A stretch of 64,000 nt of DNA, from contig MNCI01036279.1 in the NCBI GenBank assembly GCA_015680685.1, positions 1 through 64,000 of the forward strand, written 5' to 3'. Of this stretch, positions 57,655-64,000 are shown piece after piece (the stretch's first letter is position 1; every line of letters starts with the position of its first letter). The translations under genes and the position numbers were made by a program. Source of the DNA: Gnetum montanum. Lineage: Eukaryota; Streptophyta; Gnetopsida; Gnetales; Gnetaceae. Under the pieces are notes generated by a model that was not told where the DNA came from, did no database searches, and was given only the letters and a program-made list of their open reading frames with translations.

Positions 57655-60150
57655 TTTCTTCTTCTCCTCGTAAGCCCGAAGATACCAAACCACCAATTCC
57701 ACAAGAATGTAAGGTGGCATACACTCATCCAAATGAGTTTGTGTTGAATTTTACCTTCATCCTACATTAGGATAAATAGATGTGATGGCATGATATGGAG
57801 GTTAACATCATCTTGCCCCCCAATAGATCTATGCTCGAAATGTTGTTTTAAACCCTTAAGAAGTTTATCATAGCAAACCTTCACAGAGAGTATGTTGTGG
57901 ATGTATATGACACTCGAAACTACTATTCCATTAAAACACAACGTAAATGAGATAAATGTCAAGAGATACTCCATAAAGGTACAAAGGGGAAACATTACAC
58001 TAACCCCTTGTTTCTACTAGATCAAGAGGACAACAAGGATCCTCCCTTAGAAGGTTCTCAACATGAAGATTCTCCACCCCTTGCTATTGATGGCAAGGGT
58101 GAGAACCTAATCATGTGATCAACTATTCATAAACTAGATTTTGGAAAGAGTGATAACCAAGGTAGGGACTCGGGTGAACATCACAATAATAAGGGATCTA
58201 ATGATGGTGATCGTAATAAGTGCAAGAGTGGTGGCAGAAACCATGGTGGCAATGGCAATCCACCTTCCTCTTTATCTTCTTCATTTGATATCAAACATTC
58301 CTCTTCATTTGATGATTCTCATGAAAACCACCATTAAAATAACCATGATGAAGATGATTTACAAAACAATAATGACTATGAAGGCCACCAAAACTGAAGG
58401 GGACCATCATCGACATCACTGATGCAGTGTTGATGATGAACCTTTATTGGTAGCTTGAAGTATGCTCAACATTGTAGAGGTAGTAAGAATTCCAATCTAG
58501 CATATGAAAGATAGTCAGATCAAGCATCTAGACATGAACAATATTCCAAGATTTGAGAGGGGATACAATTCTAACCCATATATGCATCTACAAGCCTTTA
58601 AAGATGCATGTGCCTTACAAAACATACAGAATGAGTGGAAAATACTCAAGCTTTTCCCAAGGACACTAATTAAGGAAGCTAAAAGTCGGTACCAGTCCTT
58701 ATAGCTAGAATCTATCCAAAGATGGAATACCATGTTAGAACTATTCAATGACAGATATTAGACATACTCCAAAGTGTCTAATCTAAGAAGGCAAGTCCAA
58801 GGCTAGAAAAAAGGAGCACATGAACCATTGGATGTTTCCATGGGCCAATACTATTCACTATTACATAGATGTCATGGCCATGGTTACTCTCAGAGGAAAC
58901 AACTTAACCACATCATAGATGAGCTCAAAGTAGAAATAAGAAGAACTCTTAGGTGTATGCCCAAGGAAGGTTGTCTGAAATAAGAGCTCATTAGATACAA
59001 AGGTTAATTAAGTAGGTAGTAAAAGAAGAAGGTGAGCTAAAAAAAAGGGAAAGTGATGAAGACTATAATAGGGAGCCTTCCATTAGAAAATTAGAGGTTC
59101 AATTTTTTGATGAGGAGGAGTTACTACTTGATGAAGTGGTGAATAGAAAGAACGTGCTCATTCAAAAATCTACTTCTAACATTTTAGCCTAGGTTGACCA
59201 ATTATGGGACTCTTTGGATGAAAAATTTCAAATTTCTTTAAATATTGCTAAAGAATTCAAAGAGCAAAATAGTGATCATAGTTGCAAGAGGAGAAAAGAA
59301 GCTAAACATGCCTACCAAAGAGGAAAGGGCAAAGCTGATGTAGTAGAGGAAGTTGTGAAGTCTAACTTTGATGATGAAAGTAAATGTGACATCTATGAAT
59401 ATTAACATCCAAAGGGATGTTGCCCTATGATGTCACACTTACAAGAGTCTAGAGTGTATGCATTGAATCCTCACCTAGCATGCAAGCAAGTTCCAATATG
59501 ATTGCCTTACCCTCAAGGTACCCCAAGATAGTTCCACTAGCAACAACAAGCTTACTACCCAAGTGGAGCTCCTTTACAACTATATGAAAAATACCAATAG
59601 TGGTATCAACCACAATCATGGGGAATTCCACTGCAAAATTAGTAATACCCTTATAGGTAACCAAATTCATAAGGGTACTATGTTCAGTAGCTTGTCTCTC
59701 CTAAAATTTCTGCAAGTCATGCATAATTTTAGTATCAGTATTATCCTCCAGAGTATCACTGAACACATTCACTATCTACTCGAGGGGAAAACCCATATCT
59801 AATTCCTTATCATCCTTCACATCCCTCTACATCTATACCTCCAGCTTCAACTCAATTACCTCTTACTCCATCCATGTAGGGTGAGATTCCTCTATAGCCA
59901 TAACAACAAAATGCTACAAGGGTTATGCATTCACAACTGATTTTTCAATCAAGTGTCCAGATAATCAATCAAGAAAATGACCTTTCTTCCAGCCCAGTAA
60001 TCCTCTCTAGCCCTCACAACCTACTTCAACTGATTGCCCTATATCTCTAGCACCTCATCCTTTGCATCAAATACTTTTAAGTTCCCTTCAAACCAAGGGT
60101 CACCTAGGATCCGCACTATAATATTAACCCATGCTATTTCTAATTAGATT
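57655..60150 (+). pseudogene. gag: Element 3 gag
   Basis: N-terminal block AYTHPNEFVLNFTFIL with IILPPNRS (57718-57840), as in element 1. An Asp/Asn/His-rich linker follows. The gag core has HLDMNNIPRFERGYN, HLQAFKDACALQN, LKLFPRTLIKEAK (58520-58690), RWNTMLELFNDRY, GQYYSLLHRCHGHGYS and IIDELK. An acidic helix follows (open 59214-59405). The knuckle-like CDIYEY*HPKGCC (59385-59423) is followed by PMMSHLQESRVYALNP. A Pro/Tyr/Ser-rich tail runs to about 60150. Stops include TAG for Trp in RRQVQG*KK and TAG for Gln in NDRY*TY. Confidence 0.85.
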
Positions 60151-60189
60151 AAGACTAGAAACCTTCCTACAAAAAGATCCAATATAGAA

Positions 60190-60710
60190 AGTACACTCAT
60201 CTATCTACAGATTACTAGACAAGAGCCATGTAAGGCTCTTCTTTATTCTAGTTCTAGAGTTAATCTCATCTCTTATGATATGTACAAGGCCTCAAACCTA
60301 CCACCTCTTAAGAAGAGCAAAATCCATTTAGAATTAGCAGATCAGTAAATTACTGCCCCTTTGGAATTAGTAGAGACATTGGAACCATAGTTTGTGGGTG
60401 GTTCTATCCTATTGATTTTCTAGTAATCAAGGTGAATAACTACAAAAGCAACTTCCCCATCATTATGGGAAGGGCTTGGTTAAGCACAGTCAATGTGTGA
60501 ATGACTATAAGGGACCTATCTTTAGAAATATCCAAGGAAAATGAGCTAGGCAAGATTGAGAAGAAGCATATTTCATGCATCGTGTATAGCAACAATGGAT
60601 GCAATTGCGTGCAAGGGATTTGGTCCATCAAGAGCACATACATTACGGCAAACAATCAGTGTGCAGAAGAAATTAATATTCAATGGTGTCTGTATTTAGC
60701 AGCCACAAAG
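60190..60710 (+). pseudogene. Element 3 protease
   Basis: Retropepsin-like: ALLYSSSRVNLISYDMYKAS (the catalytic Asp is replaced, corresponding to LLDSG), PPLKKSKI, FVGGSILLIF-type flap in a shifted frame, MGRAWLSTVNV and LSLEISKENELGKIEKK (open 60501-60713). It is in the same frame as the RT that follows, indicating an ancestral pro-pol fusion. Confidence 0.75.
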
Positions 60711-60889
60711 TAGGAAGGCACCTAGTGGCTAATAACTGATTCTTATAGTAGCATGATATGCATAGAGCCAACTAAGAGTCTAACATGTGCATATGTTAAA
60801 GGCATGGATAAAATTAAATAAGTTCATTCGCAACTCTCTTGTAAAGATGATGATACTTGTCAGGGTGAGTTGGAGATCCCTAATCACTT

Positions 60890-61830
60890 CAACTAGGAGC
60901 CCTTAGAACTAAAACCTTTACTAGTTGATATGGAGTATGCATTTTTAAAGAATGGTAAATTGATCATCATTAATGCCAAACTTGCTCCTAAACAAAAAGA
61001 AAATTTGTTGAAAGTGGTAAATAAATGGTCAACGGCCTTTGCTTGGTCATATTCACAGCTAACAGGAATTGATCCAATGATATGCAAGCATCACATCTAC
61101 ACTGACCTAGCAATGAAGCCTAGAAGGTAGCTGCAAAGGAGATTGAATCCCAAATTAAAGAAAAAAATCAAGGAGATAGAGCAACTCCTCAAGGCAAGGT
61201 TCATCTATCTAATCGTGGATAGTGAGTGGCTTAGCCCACTCGTAATAGTACCAAAGAAGGATGGCAAATGGCAGGTCTGCATTGACTTTAGGCTATTAAA
61301 TATGGCAACATTTAAGGATCACTTTCCTTTGCCATTTGTAGACTAAGTGTTAGACACCATATCTAGCATTGTTATTATAGATTTTTAGACTGTTATATTG
61401 GCTATAATGAAATCCAAATTGCACCTAAAGATTAAGCCAAAACAACATTCATGAGTCCCTGGGGGACTTTTGCATACTCTAAGATGTCATTTGGCTTATG
61501 CAATGCCCCTATAATATTCGAATGCTTGGTCCTAAGTATCTTTCAACAAAAAATCACTAGTGGTGTTAAAATTTTCATGGATGACATCTCCACCTATGGA
61601 GCTACATTTGAGCAAGCCTTAGATTGACTTGAGCAAGTACTGAAGAGATGTGTAAATACAAACCTATGGCTCAACTAGCAAAAGATCCATCTCATGATTC
61701 AAGAAGGCACTATGCTAGGGTACCAAATTTCCCAGAAATGGATTGAGGTAGAGCTAGAAAAGATAAAGGTCATCCAAGAAATAACATGCTAACCAAAGAC
61801 CATAAAATATGTTCGGTCATTCCTTGGACA
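60890..61830 (+). pseudogene. Element 3 reverse transcriptase
   Basis: Gypsy RT with the OTA-type leader (YAFLKNGKLIIINAKLAPKQ, TGIDPMICKHHIYTD). Then QRRLNPKLKKKIKEIEQLLK, WLSPLVIVPKKDGKWQVCID, LLNMATFKDHFPLPFVD (61143-61346), GYNEIQIAPKD and WGTFAYSKMSFGLCNAP follow. The active-site FMDD is within KIFMDDISTYGATFEQAL (61570-61620). Next come LKRCVNTNLWLN and the SFLGHIGCYQQLIENFSKIA connection. The catalytic Asp pair is kept. A TAA replaces Gln after PFVD, and a shift near 61350 breaks the frame. Confidence 0.88.
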
Positions 61831-61899
61831 CATTGGTTGCTACCAGCAATTAATTGAGAATTTCTCTAAGATTGCAAAGCTTTTAGTAGGACTTACAAA

Positions 61900-62400
61900 G
61901 AAAGATGCACCTTTCATTTGGACCAAGGAATGGGAACACATATTCCAACAATTAAAGGAGAAACTTGTAAAAACACCAATCCTACAAGCACTAGATTGGT
62001 TCAAACCATTTCATATCATGATAGATACATCTACCTATGCTTTGGGAGTAGTGATCACACAGATGAATGACAAGAAACATTCATATTATATCCACTATGT
62101 GAGTTGAAGCATTATGGGGGCATAGTTAAACTACAACACCACGGAAAAGGAATTAATGCTAGTGGTGTATGTGCTACAAAATTTTAGGCATTATTTTCTA
62201 GGTTACAAAGTGTTTGTGTATACAAAACATAATGTAATTCACTTCCTTATGAATAAGGTGACGGTAAGCCCTTATGTTATACAGTGGCTTGTGAGCTTGT
62301 AGGAATTCAATCTTACTATGGTAGATCAAAAAGGGATTGAGAATGTGGTTGTTGACCACCTCTCTCACTTAAGATGGGATGACAAAGAGGAGAAGAGCCC
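61900..62400 (+). pseudogene. Element 3 RNase H
   Basis: FIWTKEWEHIFQQLKEKLVK and PILQALDWFKPF lead into IDTSTYALGVVITQ (first catalytic Asp, about 62020-62060). LNYNTTEKELMLVVYVLQNF (catalytic Glu), YFLGYKVFVYT.H and VDHLSHL (last Asp region, 62350-62370) follow. The acidic linker DDKEEKSPP resembles the Athila/Tat RNase H-integrase bridge. Confidence 0.8.
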
Positions 62401-62439
62401 ACCCTTTGATTAGTTTCTAGATGAAATCTTTAGTCCAAA

Positions 62440-63720
62440 TGAACAAATTCTTGAAAAAGACTATTTATTTAATGGCATCCTTACATATCTTCTCACTCCA
62501 AAGATGCCATAGGACTTGGATTTTAGGAAAAAGCAAAAATTTCTTTATCGACTCAAATACTTCATGGAAATTAATGGAAAACCTTTATAAGGTGTGTGCC
62601 AATGGCCTGATCCATTAGTGTGTCCCTAACAAAGATTAATTGTGTATTCTTCAGGATGCTTCTGAAGGGCTTTACAGTGGCCACTATGCAGGGAGATGCA
62701 TATCCATAAAAATCCTGATGGTAGGATACTATTGGCCTATAATCTTTAGGGATGCCCACTAGTTACTCAAGTCTTGTAAATGTTGTCAACATGCTAGGGG
62801 GATGACCACTCACATGGAAGGTCCTCAGAAGTGGATTCAATCACTACAACCTTTCAACATATGGGTTATCAACTTCATGGGTCCCATTCCATGTCTAATG
62901 GGAAAGCATATATTATACTAGAAATTGACTACTACATAAAATGGGTTGAAGCAATAGCTGTTAGTGATTGTACATCATCAACTACTACCAAATTTATACA
63001 ACAAAATATCGTGAATAGGATTAGGATGCCATGTTCACTAATTTCTGATAATGGAACTCATTTTACATGTGCCACATTTAGAAAATTAATGCAACAATTG
63101 GGCATAGAACATACATTGACAACACCTTACCACCCCAAGCCAACTTTCAAGTAGAGGTAACTAACTAGGAGATTACAAATATACTAACGTGAACCATTAG
63201 AAAATATAGAAAATACTAGAGTACAAAACTTAATGATGCTCTCTAGGCTTATTGTTCAACTTAGAAACTTCCTGTTGGCTATTCTCCCTACGAGTTAGTG
63301 TATGGAAAACACCCAACACTCCCAATTCAATCCAAGCTCTGTACACTCTTGACAACCTATGAATTAAACCTTGACCTAAGTTTATGACAAAAGAAAATAT
63401 TGATCAATCTAAATGTGCTAGATGAAAATCGCTTAATGGCCCTATCTTTGAATGAGGTGAACAAAGCATTCAGTAAGCAGTGTCATGACCTTAAAATCAA
63501 GAAAGTAAAACTTCAACCAAGAGATAAGGTTCTTTACTAGTTCCCCATACATGTACCCCAAAAAGAAAAAATTTCAAACATTGTGGAAGGGATATTATAT
63601 AATTGATCAAACCTTTCCCTTTGGGGCCATGATAATTTACAAATCTAACAACCAAAATAAAAAGTAGTTGATCAATATCGAGCAACTTAAACATTTCCTA
63701 GAATCAAGATAGGCCAATGT
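62440..63720 (+). pseudogene. Element 3 integrase
   Basis: Zinc-domain remnant (GYYWPIIFRDAH, CKCCQHA, 62720-62800), then NIWVINFMGP. The DDE core has EIDYYIKWVEAIAVS (first Asp), MPCSLISDNGTHFTCATFR (second Asp, open 62831-63154), and YHP with a shifted FQVEV giving the Glu. The C-terminal part YELVYGKHPTLPIQS, LNVLDENRLMAL, QCHDLKIKKVKLQPRDKVL and KISNIVEGILY (63280-63600) corresponds to the gypsy GPY/F module. There is no chromodomain. Stops and shifts inactivate it. Confidence 0.85.
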
Positions 63721-63724
63721 AACT

Positions 63725-64000
63725 ACTGCCTTAATGAATGAACACCACCATTCTATTTTTTAGATCTCCTCCCTCCAACTCAGTTGTGGGGGAGATAGCC
63801 ATCCATGTTGACCATTACCATGGCATCTTAGTTTTTCTAATTTTTTTGTTTTTCATGTTTTTGATTTTATAAATTTTTCACCATCTTTAGTACCTTTAAA
63901 ACCTTCTTGATTATTTTATAACTTTTTATATATTTTACTTTATTTTTTTTGTTTTTTTTAAGTGTGATATTTTCTCATTCTTGCTAATAAATTTTCTTTA
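63725..64000 (+). other. Element 3 post-integrase non-coding start
   Basis: GTTGTGGGGGAGATAGCCATCC (63785-63806) matches element 1 at 15673-15692. T-rich sequence follows to the window end. No gene seen. Confidence 0.6.

Larger units (their letters stand above)
56581..64000 (+). mobile_element. Element 3: Ty3/gypsy (Athila/Tat-like) retrotransposon, 3' end outside window
   Basis: 5' LTR, tRNA-Asp-type PBS, gag, protease, RT, RNase H and integrase in canonical gypsy order, then T-rich non-coding sequence to the window end. All genes carry stops and shifts, but the domains are the most complete in the window. The 3' LTR should lie beyond 64000. Confidence 0.9.

Noticed and set aside
1-64000. 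tRNA or rRNA genes
   Set aside because: No cloverleaf-type A/B box arrangement or rRNA core was noticed; the tRNA-like 18-mers are primer-binding sites.

Overview
This window is plant nuclear DNA from a large, repeat-rich, AT-rich genome. A conifer or other gymnosperm would fit the old, decayed Ty3/gypsy elements, but nothing here proves the species. The evidence is LTR retrotransposons with primer-binding sites matching plant tRNA-Asp, Athila/Tat-type gag and pol, TATAAATA promoters and CAG/CGA-type stop decay. I see no rRNA, tRNA or CRISPR and no intact long host gene. Nearly all coding sequence is pseudogenic.

Positions 1-41700 hold a tandem segmental duplication with a period of about 24.99 kb: unit 1 (1-24990) and a truncated unit 2 (24991-41700). 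Each unit carries, in order: an LTR-like repeat in minus orientation; a candidate two-exon gene for a small secreted protein (minus strand, unrecognised); a decayed LTR-less gypsy gag-pro-RT-RH-IN body ('element A'); a fragment of a CCR4-type (EEP family) nuclease gene followed directly by LTR U5-like sequence; a second LTR-like repeat; and a minus-strand Tat/Ogre-like gag-protease remnant. Unit 1 also contains a 6.9-kb LTR element ('element 1', 11419-18319, target duplication CTACT) whose empty site is preserved in unit 2.

Positions 41701-46440 hold a junction with a 107-bp scrap of the duplicated unit, a TATA-like box, a minisatellite of about 870 bp with a 23-bp unit, an unrecognised stretch, and a decayed LINE-type reverse transcriptase.

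Positions 46445-56230 are a complete 9.8-kb LTR element ('element 2', target duplication AGTAT). It has gag and a second, coiled-coil-rich accessory reading frame but no recognisable pol. An LTR-like promoter with a C25 run lies between the two frames.

From 56581 to the window end is 'element 3', an Asp-primed gypsy element with 5' LTR, gag, protease, RT, RNase H and integrase, all degenerate. Its 3' LTR lies beyond the window. Elements 1 and 2 lack RT and integrase and so would have needed enzymes from relatives of the element 3 or A type. The three LTR families share termini, TATA position, tRNA-Asp priming and an R-region hairpin carrying the AATAAA signal, while their U3 repeats differ.
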